Source of the DNA: Pseudomonadota bacterium | Lineage (GTDB): Bacteria > Desulfobacterota > Desulfobulbia > Desulfobulbales > Desulfocapsaceae | Assembly (NCBI GenBank): GCA_018821785.1 | Contig: JAHJLI010000255.1 | Location: 22,102 to 86,101 of the forward strand | Reading direction: 5' to 3' | Length of the DNA: 64,000 bases | Part shown: one piece after another, positions 57,310 through 64,000 of the stretch | How positions within the stretch are numbered: position 1 is the first letter of the stretch | How the letters are laid out: each line of letters begins with the position of its first letter | Made by a program: the position numbers and the translations under genes | Notes under the pieces: generated by a model | What the model saw: only the letters and a program-made list of their open reading frames with translations | Told to the model about the DNA's origin: nothing | The model's database searches: none

Positions 57310-58206
57310 TTATTTCACCACATCGGGGAAAAAGAGCTGTTTTCCTTCCAAACGGAAACCAGCAATCACCGCCTGACCCTTTGCCGAAGTCAACCAATTG
57401 GCAAACGTCATTGCCAGATCGTGCTGGACATGCGGGTGTTTTGCTGGATTTACCGGGATAAGGCCGTAAGGATTGGCGAGTAGCTCATCACCCTCGGACA
57501 GTATCTCCAGGTCAACCGCCGGAGTCTTGCCATATTTATAGGAGATGTAGGTGCCGCGATCGGCAAGGGCGTAGGCCTTTTTTTCATCGGCATAGGTGAT
57601 GGTCTTGCCCATACCCTGGCCGATGGACACATACCATTTATCGGAATCGGCCGGTTTTTTCGCTGGAACAGTGGTTTCCTTACCATCCTTGGTGAGTTTC
57701 AGGCCGTGGTCGACAAGGGACAGTCGAGTGGCGGCCCATAGCTCCTGCTCCTTGGTGTGGGTGCCGCTGTCATCGCCACGTGAAATAAACAGGGCCTGCG
57801 CCGCAGCTATTTTCTTCATTGCCTCGGCAGAATTCCTCAAACCTTTGATGCCCGCTGGATCGGTGGCGGGGCCGATTAGGACAAAATCGTTATGCATCAC
57901 GGCAAAACGTTTGGTGCCGAAACCTTTGTCGACAAAATCCTTTTCCCGATCAATGGCATGGACAAAAATCACATCGACGTTTCCATCGATGCCGTCACGG
58001 ATGGCTGCCCCTGTACCCTTGGCGATCACCTTGACTTTGATCCCCTCATCTTTCTCAAAGGCCGGAAGCAGCACACCGAGGAGCCCGGACGATTCAGTGC
58101 TGGTGGTTGTTGACATCTTCAGAATTTTTTCCTCTGCCGCAACCGGCGTGGTAAAACCCGCCGCCAGCACAAACAGACCTGCCACTGCCAAAGCTATTCT
58201 TTTCAT
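57310..58206 (-). CDS. tupA: Tungstate ABC transporter, substrate-binding protein TupA
   Basis: The 298-residue periplasmic protein has a signal peptide (MKRIALAVAGLFVLAAGF, cleavage near PVAA-EE). The mature start KMSTTTSTESSGLLGVLLP is the TupA oxyanion loop (TTTST), HAIDREKDFVDKGFG and FISRGDDSGTHTKEQELW follow, and IGQGMGKTITYADEKKAYALADRGTY near the C-lobe. It captures tungstate with high affinity for tungsten enzymes such as aldehyde or formate oxidoreductases. The ATG at 58206 follows GGAGAG; a longer in-frame extension crosses repeat copy G and is rejected. Element G lies upstream. Confidence 0.93.
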   Translation of the reverse strand: MKRIALAVAGLFVLAAGFTTPVAAEEKILKMSTTTSTESSGLLGVLLPAFEKDEGIKVKVIAKGTGAAIRDGIDGNVDVIFVHAIDREKDFVDKGFGTKRFAVMHNDFVLIGPATDPAGIKGLRNSAEAMKKIAAAQALFISRGDDSGTHTKEQELWAATRLSLVDHGLKLTKDGKETTVPAKKPADSDKWYVSIGQGMGKTITYADEKKAYALADRGTYISYKYGKTPAVDLEILSEGDELLANPYGLIPVNPAKHPHVQHDLAMTFANWLTSAKGQAVIAGFRLEGKQLFFPDVVK

Positions 58207-58225
58207 GTTGTTACTCTCCGTTTTT

Positions 58226-58289
58226 AGTACCTTAGAAATTCGTTTCTTGTTTTTTTCCCAACGAATTTCGTTTAGGTACTTATCCCGTT
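58226..58289 (-). repeat. GTACC hairpin element, copy G (best preserved)
   Basis: On the minus strand tag AACGGGATAAG, left arm GTACCTAAACGAAATTCGTT, loop GGGAAAAAAACAAGA, right arm AACGAATTTCTAAGGTAC. The inner stem is 10 bp and the outer stem 6 bp, parted by a 4/2 internal loop. The regulator gene upstream on the same strand takes its TAA stop (58272-58274) from the left arm. It occupies most of the 65-base gap to tupA. Confidence 0.85.
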
Positions 58290-59222
58290 TACCGGGGGTA
58301 AAATATCTGGATAAACCATTGTCCCGCAAAGTGAAAGATCGTAGCCGACAAAGGAATCCGCCAGCTGACGAAATGCCCTGTCATGCAAGAGTCCGAGAAA
58401 CTGTTGAACCCCCTGGTCAAAGAAGTGCTCCCGGGCGACAAGCAGATCAAACCGCTCCCAACGGAGCGGCAAAAAATCAAGACCAAGAAGTCCTGCCACC
58501 GGACGGATTGCCGGGCCGGCATCGGCCTGTCCCGCAAGAATCTCCAGCCCCACGTCCAAATGCCGCGAAACTTCAACCTGATAGCCGTCGATATCCGAGG
58601 AGGACACAGACGATTTAGCTATCTCATAGTCAAGCAATAGTCGGGTTCCGGTACCCACTGGTCGATTGACGATGCGCACTCCGGGTCGAGCAAGATCGGC
58701 TATGGACTTGATGTTTTTAGGATTGCCCTTCTGGAGCAGGATGCCCTGCTCGCGTTTGCTGAAATTGACAAAGACCGGCAGCCGGTCCAGTTCCTTTTCG
58801 GCAAAATCAAAATTGTACTCGTTGTTGTCATCCTGGAGCAGATGGCAAACTCCAATATGACACAAGCCCCTGCGCAGACTCTTGATCCCGCCCATGCTGC
58901 CGAGATTGGCAAAAAAAGCGACAACACCTTGAGTTTTTTTATGAAATAGGGTAAGTGCCTGCCCGAAAAGCAGGTCGTCGCTTCCAGCGAGCAGAAGCAT
59001 GCCGGAATCACCTGGTCTCTCTACCCCTTTGTGGTTGAAGTTGAGAATGTTCATCTCCAGCCATTCCTCGACCAAACGGCGGGGAAACATCCATTTCCCG
59101 GTGATCTTGGTCGCCGGCAGACCCTTTTCATTGACCAGGGAATACACCATTTTTTCATTGACCTTGAGGAGCTTTGCGACCTCCTTTGTGGTCAAAAATT
59201 TGGTTTCGTGAGATTGCTCCAT
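58272..59222 (-). CDS. Excisionase-type HTH regulator with PBP-like sensor domain
   Basis: The 316-residue protein has an N-terminal helix-turn-helix of the MerR/excisionase DNA-binding type (FLTTKEVAKLLKVNEKMVYSLVNEKGLPATKITGKWMFPRRLVEEWL, about 10-55). A periplasmic-binding-protein-like effector domain (about 75-310) contains LLLAGSDDLLFGQAL, RIVNRPVGTGTRLLLDYEI and GLEILAGQADAGPAIR. This matches molybdate/tungstate-linked one-component regulators. It lies directly upstream of tupA and its effector could be tungstate or molybdate, which is inference. The ATG at 59222 is preceded by AGGAAAG. Its last six codons, including NGIST and the stop, come from the dispersed element. Confidence 0.88.
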   Translation of the reverse strand: MEQSHETKFLTTKEVAKLLKVNEKMVYSLVNEKGLPATKITGKWMFPRRLVEEWLEMNILNFNHKGVERPGDSGMLLLAGSDDLLFGQALTLFHKKTQGVVAFFANLGSMGGIKSLRRGLCHIGVCHLLQDDNNEYNFDFAEKELDRLPVFVNFSKREQGILLQKGNPKNIKSIADLARPGVRIVNRPVGTGTRLLLDYEIAKSSVSSSDIDGYQVEVSRHLDVGLEILAGQADAGPAIRPVAGLLGLDFLPLRWERFDLLVAREHFFDQGVQQFLGLLHDRAFRQLADSFVGYDLSLCGTMVYPDILPPVNGIST

Positions 59223-59395
59223 TGCTGCACTTTCCTTGCTGTTGCCGAGATAGGGGAGTGGTTGATCCCGGGAAAAGAACCTGGGCGCGTGGACCAACCA
59301 ACGAGATGGACTTAGCTTGCTATGAAGATTCTGTCAATATTTGTAATATCTCATCCTGCAAACTTACCGATAACAACCAAAACCGACACATCCAG

Positions 59396-60361
59396 TTAAT
59401 TGTTTTGAACTTCCAGAGATAAAAAATCCGCCATCGCCTGGTAAACCGCACGACATCTTTCCGGGGCCAGACTCTCCATATTGAGAAAGGCATGAATCAT
59501 ATCGTCAAAATGAAGATGCCACACAGTCACCCCGCTGTTCCTTAATTTTTGAACATACTGCATTGCCTCATCACGCAACGGGCAGAATCCGGCGGAAACG
59601 ATAAGGGTCTGAGGAAAACATTCAGGGATATCCATATAGAGGGGTGAGGCCGCACCCCTGTCTTCATTATTCTTGAAATACTGCCGTAAATACCAGAGAA
59701 TTCGCTCTTTTTCGAGAAGATATCCCTTGGCCAGAGCTTCAACAGAAGGCAGGCTCAAGGTGTAGTCAAGGCTTGGATACAGAAGAACTAAATGGCTGAT
59801 TATCTTTAAACCCTGGCTCTGTAACACATGAGCAAGTGTTGCGCTCATCGCACCTCCGGCACTGTCGCCGGCCAGGGCCAGGTGGGGCTGGTGAAGCAAG
59901 CCCATCCTCTGGAGCAATTCGGAATATCCGTTGATGACCGCCGACGCATCCTGCAAACCTGCAGGATAAGGATGCTCCGGCGCCAGCCGATACTCAACGG
60001 CAACCACCAGACGTCGCGTGGCCAAGGCCATTTTCCGGCAGAGGGGATCAAATACCGCCACGCTGCCTGCCACATGCCCGCCTCCATGCAGATACACCAG
60101 CACCGGCAGGGCCTTAGTGGGCTCAGGATGAAAAACCCGCACCGGAACAAAGTGATCTGGACCAGCAACGTACTCCTCCCTGATAAGGGGCAGAGACGGA
60201 ACCTCGGTTACCAGGGTTCGAGTCAGTCTTGCCAACCCGTCTCTGGCAATTTCTGGGGTCTGGACACCACCTTTCTCCAGCCAGGCGTCCATCAGTCGAT
60301 TATATTTTTCCAGCCACTCTCCGAGCTGCGGTGCTATTTCACTCATTTTCAGTCCACCCAT
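59396..60361 (-). CDS. Alpha/beta hydrolase, hormone-sensitive lipase (HSL) family esterase
   Basis: The 321-residue esterase has the oxyanion motif VYLHGGGHVAGS, the nucleophile elbow LAGDSAGGAMS (catalytic Ser), YPSLDYT, and the acid and base near LIVSAGFCPLRDEA and DDMIHAFLNM. It hydrolyses short acyl esters in the cytoplasm. The first ATG (60361) follows GAGGAAAA; a second in-frame ATG 15 bases later is possible. It is divergent from the thiolase gene; a metabolic link is not shown. Confidence 0.9.
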   Translation of the reverse strand: MGGLKMSEIAPQLGEWLEKYNRLMDAWLEKGGVQTPEIARDGLARLTRTLVTEVPSLPLIREEYVAGPDHFVPVRVFHPEPTKALPVLVYLHGGGHVAGSVAVFDPLCRKMALATRRLVVAVEYRLAPEHPYPAGLQDASAVINGYSELLQRMGLLHQPHLALAGDSAGGAMSATLAHVLQSQGLKIISHLVLLYPSLDYTLSLPSVEALAKGYLLEKERILWYLRQYFKNNEDRGAASPLYMDIPECFPQTLIVSAGFCPLRDEAMQYVQKLRNSGVTVWHLHFDDMIHAFLNMESLAPERCRAVYQAMADFLSLEVQNN

Positions 60362-60548
60362 TTTTCCTCTGCTTTGCCATTATCCAACCAACCGTGTATC
60401 ACTCTTCGACAGTACATTGCAATCGCCGGAGAAAAGTACCAACACTGCTGAGAATATATCCTTCCCCTGGCCGAAATCATACGGTAATGTACTCCATTCA
60501 CCTTTTAGTCATTTTACGTTAACTATCATTAATATTCAGGAGGGAATC

Positions 60549-61841
60549 ATGGAACGAGTTGTGATTGTCAGTGGAGCACGCACCGCCGTCGGCAATTTCG
60601 GTGGCGCATTGAAAGATATTCCGGCGATTGAGCTGGGCGCCGCAGTCATCAAAGAGGTATTGAAACGAAAAAACATCCGCCCGGTACTCAATGGCGCGAT
60701 GGAAGCAGGAAAACCAGAAACACTGAAAGATCAGGGGCCGATTCCTCTTGAAACCGCAGCCGCCACCTGGGATCAGGGTGCCATTCCCCTGACCATCGAC
60801 GAAGTCATCATGGGCAATGTTCTGCAAACCGGCCAGGGCCAAAACCCGGCACGCCAGGCGATGATTCGCGGCGGCATCCCCAAAGAAACCGCGGCCTTCA
60901 CCATCAACAAGGTGTGCGGCTCCGGGCTGAAAGCCATTACCCTGGCCGCCACGGCGATCATGGCCGGACAGGCCGATGCGATCATTGCCGGAGGCATGGA
61001 AAACATGTCGATGGTACCGATGGCCCTGCCGAAAGCCCGGTGGGGATATCGTATGGAAGTAACCGGAAAGGGCGATATTACCGACCTCCTGGTCTTTGAC
61101 GGCCTCTACGAAATCTTTTACGGCTACCATATGGGCATTACCGCCGAAAATATCGTCACCAAATATGGCATCAGCCGTCAAGAGCAAGATGAGCTCAGTG
61201 TCCAGAGCCATGAACGTGCCCGCAGGGCCATCCTTGAAGGCCACTTTAAGCAGGAAATTGTGCCAATAACCATAAAAACGCGGAAGGGTGATATGGTCGT
61301 CGACACCGATGAGCGGCCGATGGAAACAAATATGGAAAAAATGGGCAAGCTTCGACCAGTCTTCAGCAAAGATGGCTCGGTCACCGCCGGCAACGCCTCA
61401 GGTATCAATGACGCAGCGGCAGCCGTATTGCTGATGTCGGCCTCGAAAGCCAAAGAACTTGGACTGCAGCCGATCCTTGAGATCAAGGGTTTTTCCTCCG
61501 GCGGCCTCGATCCGGCCTATATGGGTTTAGGGCCTGTGCCGGCCATTCGCACCGCCCTGCAAAAGACAGGGATGACCATGCGCGACATCGATATGATTGA
61601 GCTCAATGAAGCCTTCGCCGCCCAGGCCATTGGCTGCATGCGGGAGCTGAACATCCCCATCGATCTGCCCAACCAGGTCGGCAGTGCCATCTCCATAGGC
61701 CATCCGATCGGTTGTACCGGCGCCCGCCAGGTGGTAACCGGCATGCACATGATGCAGCGTGAAGGCAAACAAAACGGCCTGTTCAGCATGTGTATCGGCG
61801 GCGGCATGGGTATGGCCATGATCGCCGAGCGCGTCGGCTGA
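60549..61841 (+). CDS. Acetyl-CoA C-acetyltransferase (thiolase) with an insertion
   Basis: The 430-residue thiolase condenses or cleaves acetyl-CoA units. The start RVVIVSGARTAVGNFGG follows AGGAGGG. The acylated Cys is in NKVCGSGLKAI, the His in NEAFAAQA, and the second Cys and His in GHPIGCTGARQ and SMCIGGGMGMA. It is about 37 residues longer than a normal 393-residue thiolase. The extra part lies between KRKNIRP and IDEVIMGNVLQ (about residues 46-80) and reads like a charged loop. It could modify the tetramer surface or substrate entrance. Followed by pnp on the same strand. Confidence 0.93.
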   Translation: MERVVIVSGARTAVGNFGGALKDIPAIELGAAVIKEVLKRKNIRPVLNGAMEAGKPETLKDQGPIPLETAAATWDQGAIPLTIDEVIMGNVLQTGQGQNPARQAMIRGGIPKETAAFTINKVCGSGLKAITLAATAIMAGQADAIIAGGMENMSMVPMALPKARWGYRMEVTGKGDITDLLVFDGLYEIFYGYHMGITAENIVTKYGISRQEQDELSVQSHERARRAILEGHFKQEIVPITIKTRKGDMVVDTDERPMETNMEKMGKLRPVFSKDGSVTAGNASGINDAAAAVLLMSASKAKELGLQPILEIKGFSSGGLDPAYMGLGPVPAIRTALQKTGMTMRDIDMIELNEAFAAQAIGCMRELNIPIDLPNQVGSAISIGHPIGCTGARQVVTGMHMMQREGKQNGLFSMCIGGGMGMAMIAERVG

Positions 61842-61859
61842 GCCGTCCCTGTTTTATCG

Positions 61860-61880
61860 GCCCCGCCTGCATGGCGGGGC
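61860..61880 (+). other. Intercistronic GC hairpin between thiolase and pnp
   Basis: GCCCCGCC and GGCGGGGC form a perfect 8-bp stem with loop TGCAT and no T-tract. It may protect or partly end the thiolase mRNA. Confidence 0.5.
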
Positions 61881-61916
61881 TAAGCAGCTCGGGTCACCCC
61901 CCGAGAGGAGCCCACT

Positions 61917-62735
61917 ATGACCCTGAAAGAAAAAATCACCGAGAGCACCGCCTATATTCAAGGAAAAACGACAATTCGCCCGACCGCCGGAATTATTCTC
62001 GGCACCGGGCTAGGTCGCCTGGCTGATTCGATTGTCATTGATGCTGAGTTGCCCTATAGCGAGATCCCGCACTTTGTTGCTGCGACGGTCGAACATCATG
62101 CCGGCAAACTGATCCTCGGCATGCTGGGTGATACGCCTGTGGTCTGTATGGCCGGACGGTTTCATACCTACGAGGGCTACTCGGCCAGTGAGATCACCTT
62201 TCCGGTTCGGGTGATGAAGACCCTTGGCTGCAGCCAGCTGCTGATTTCAAATGTCGCCGGGGGGTTAAATCAAATTTACCAGCGCGGCGACATCATGATC
62301 CTTGACGATCATATCAATCTGCTCGGCACCAATCCCCTGATCGGCCCTAATGATCCGGACCTCGGCGATCGCTGGCCGGACATGATCGAACCCTACGACC
62401 AAGGGCTGCAGGAAAAAGGGGTCGCCATTGCCAGAACACTCGGCATTAGGATCCAGCCGAAGGGTGTCTATGCCTGCATGAGCGGTCCTTCACTTGAAAC
62501 CCGGGCGGAGTATCGGATGCTACAGATGATAGGCGCCGATGCCGTTGGCATGTCAACTGTCCCGGAAGTCATTGCCGCCGTCCATGCAGGCCTGAAGGTC
62601 TTCGCTTGCTCGATCATCACCGATCTCTGCTACCCGAGCGCCCTCGGGCCTGTCAATATCGCCGAGATCATCGAAACCGCAGGCCTGGCAGAGCCAAAAC
62701 TGGTGCAGCTCTTTAGCCAACTGGTAAGCCGGTGA
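61917..62735 (+). CDS. punA: Purine nucleoside phosphorylase, trimeric class
   Basis: The 272-residue enzyme splits purine nucleosides with phosphate. The phosphate loop region GIILGTGLGRLA, the His in GRFHTYEGYS, ISNVAGGLNQIYQRGDIMILDDHINLLGTNPL, CMSGPSLETRAEYRM, and VGMSTVPEVIAA are hallmarks of the class II (PNP/MTAP) trimeric family. GAGAGGAG precedes the ATG. MTA phosphorylase is a possible alternative; the DDHINL and GPSLET elements favour PNP. Confidence 0.92.
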   Translation: MTLKEKITESTAYIQGKTTIRPTAGIILGTGLGRLADSIVIDAELPYSEIPHFVAATVEHHAGKLILGMLGDTPVVCMAGRFHTYEGYSASEITFPVRVMKTLGCSQLLISNVAGGLNQIYQRGDIMILDDHINLLGTNPLIGPNDPDLGDRWPDMIEPYDQGLQEKGVAIARTLGIRIQPKGVYACMSGPSLETRAEYRMLQMIGADAVGMSTVPEVIAAVHAGLKVFACSIITDLCYPSALGPVNIAEIIETAGLAEPKLVQLFSQLVSR

Positions 62736-62757
62736 GCCACAAAAATTTATAAATAAC

Positions 62758-62806
62758 AAAAAAAAGCCCCCTCCGGTTAGAAAACCTTCGGGGGCCTTTT
62801 CCTTTT
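62758..62806. terminator. Bidirectional terminator between pnp and amt
   Basis: GCCCCC (62766-62771) and GGGGGC (62790-62795) close an outer stem, with GGTT/AACC adding an inner pairing. T-rich runs lie on both sides, suiting two convergent genes. Confidence 0.75.
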
Positions 62807-62820
62807 GTATCAGACAACCA

Positions 62821-64000
62821 TCAATATTTATACGCCGACTCACCGTGGCTGATGGTATCCAGACCTTCACGCTCCTCGTCGACCGTGACCCTCAGACCGA
62901 TCGTCATATCCACCAGTTTATACGCGATGAGGGACACAACGCCGGACCAGACGAGCGTTGTACCAATAGCCCAGAACTGGCTGATCATCTGGGCGCTGGT
63001 TGAGTAATCGGCAACCTTGTCGGCAACATAATCATAAACACCCACACCGCCGAGATCGGGGTTGGCAAAGATACCGGTTAAGATGGCACCAAGAATACCA
63101 CCTACCCCGTGTACGCCAAAGACATCGAGAGCATCATCGGCACCAAGCATGCGCTTCAGACCGTTCACACCCCAAAGACAGACCACGCCGGCCAAAAGGC
63201 CGATCACCAGGGCTCCACCAATTCCTACCCAGCCACAGGCCGGGGTAATGGCGACAAGACCTGCGACAGCTCCTGACGCGGCACCAAGCATTGATGGCTT
63301 GCCCTTGAGCATCCACTCGGCAAAGAGCCAGGACAAGGCAGCGGCGGCGGTGGCAGTCATCGTATTACCGAAGGCCAGGGCAGCAAGACCATTAGCTTCA
63401 AGATTGGAGCCGGCATTAAAACCAAACCAACCCACCCAAAGAAGCGATGCACCAATCATGGTCATTGTTAAACTGTGTGGTGCCATGGATTCTTTGCCGT
63501 AACCGACACGTTTTCCAACCATGAAGGCCCCGATCAAACCGGCAATGGCGGCGTTTATATGGACAACTGTGCCACCGGCAAAGTCAATCGCCCCTTTCTG
63601 AAAAAGAAAACCTGCAGTTGCTCCGGCCTTGGCGGCAGCATCGGCGTCGGTATAGGCGTCAGGACCTGCCCAAAACCACACCATATGGGTCATCGGCAGG
63701 TAGGCAAAGGTAAACCACAAGACGATAAAGCCCAACACCGCAGAGAATTTCATGCGCTCGGCAAAGGCCCCGAGAATGAGGGCCGGGGTAATGGCCGCAA
63801 AGGTCGCCTGAAAGAATACATAGACCAGCTCGGGAATCACCACCCCTTTGCTGAACGTCGCCGCTACCGAATCGACCGTGATTCCTTTAAGGAAAATTTT
63901 ACTGAAGCCGCCGAAGAAGGCATTGCCTTCGGTAAAGGCCAGACTGTATCCATAGATAACCCAAAGCACCATACACAGTGAGAATACAGTAAACACCTGC
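62821..64000 (-). CDS. amt: Ammonium transporter Amt (5' end outside the window)
   Basis: The frame is open at the window edge, so the N-terminal helices and start are missing; 392 residues are visible. Family motifs are LWVIYGYSLAF, FFQATFAAITPALILGAFAERMKF, FTFAYLPMTHMVWFWAG, IDFAGGTVVHINAAIAGLIGAFMVGKR (pore His), WFGFNAGSNLEANG and DDALDVFGVHGVGGILGAILTGIFA (second pore His). About nine membrane helices are covered, ending with a charged cytoplasmic tail (VDEEREGLDTISHGESAYKY) that could be a PII contact. A role in supplying ammonium or sensing nitrogen fits a nif-bearing genome. Confidence 0.95.
   Translation of the reverse strand, partial: QVFTVFSLCMVLWVIYGYSLAFTEGNAFFGGFSKIFLKGITVDSVAATFSKGVVIPELVYVFFQATFAAITPALILGAFAERMKFSAVLGFIVLWFTFAYLPMTHMVWFWAGPDAYTDADAAAKAGATAGFLFQKGAIDFAGGTVVHINAAIAGLIGAFMVGKRVGYGKESMAPHSLTMTMIGASLLWVGWFGFNAGSNLEANGLAALAFGNTMTATAAAALSWLFAEWMLKGKPSMLGAASGAVAGLVAITPACGWVGIGGALVIGLLAGVVCLWGVNGLKRMLGADDALDVFGVHGVGGILGAILTGIFANPDLGGVGVYDYVADKVADYSTSAQMISQFWAIGTTLVWSGVVSLIAYKLVDMTIGLRVTVDEEREGLDTISHGESAYKY

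Overview
The window looks like a chromosomal stretch from an anaerobic, diazotrophic Gram-negative bacterium of the Desulfobacterota, most likely near the Desulfobulbales. This is inferred from gene content: clustered nifE-nifN-nifB, a [4Fe-4S] class I fumarase, a selenocysteine tRNA, a tungstate ABC transporter, many PAS sensor proteins, PilMNOP with a separate secretin, and SecB. The sequence itself carries no species label. The window opens inside nifE and closes inside an ammonium transporter gene.

Layout. 1-5.0 kb: nitrogenase cofactor genes nifE (partial), nifN and nifB, then fumarase. 5.0-10.5 kb: a decayed LuxR-type regulator and a 1464-residue CheB-CheR-PAS-kinase-receiver fusion. 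10.5-18.6 kb, mostly minus strand: tRNA-Leu, secG, tpiA, pgk, a rimI-like gene and gap, then lepB-pyrB-pyrC with sfsA convergent. 18.9-26.8 kb: a type IV pilus operon, pilM-N-O-P, an AMIN/STN/TPR protein, a secretin lipoprotein and a CsgG-like lipoprotein. 26.8-38.7 kb: secB, uvrA, a CoA-binding protein, glyQ without glyS, tRNA-Sec, an acidic small protein, an acyltransferase, tRNA-Met, groES-groEL, a branched-chain aminotransferase and an AI-2E family permease. 38.7-47.2 kb: a DisA-fold (diadenylate cyclase-like) protein, a YkgJ/deacetylase/GNAT cluster, and a chemosensory-like cluster with no cheA (a PAS-repeat receptor split by one in-frame stop, a three-CheW protein and a small receiver-like protein). 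47.5-55.3 kb: an MBOAT/SGNH polysaccharide O-acyltransferase pair, a 58-residue secreted peptide gene with a near-consensus promoter and an 18-bp palindrome, a histidine kinase/NtrC-type regulator pair and a universal stress protein. 55.4-59.3 kb: tungstate transporter genes tupA-B-C and a DNA-binding regulator. 59.4-64 kb: an esterase, a thiolase, purine nucleoside phosphorylase and amt.

The most unusual signal is a family of about 65-bp dispersed hairpin elements, in at least seven places between or at the ends of genes. Their ends read GTACC/GGTAC and they share the 5' tag AACGGGATAAG. Both stems show paired, compensatory base changes between copies, so the folded form appears to have been selected. 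Two copies supply the stop codon of the gene they abut. Other points for a second look are the DisA-fold protein with intact DGA and RHR motifs, the CX8CX4CXC motif repeated in four tandem PAS domains, the stop-split receptor, the small secreted peptide locus lying between two copies of a regulator gene's 3' end, and the division of PilQ functions over two proteins.
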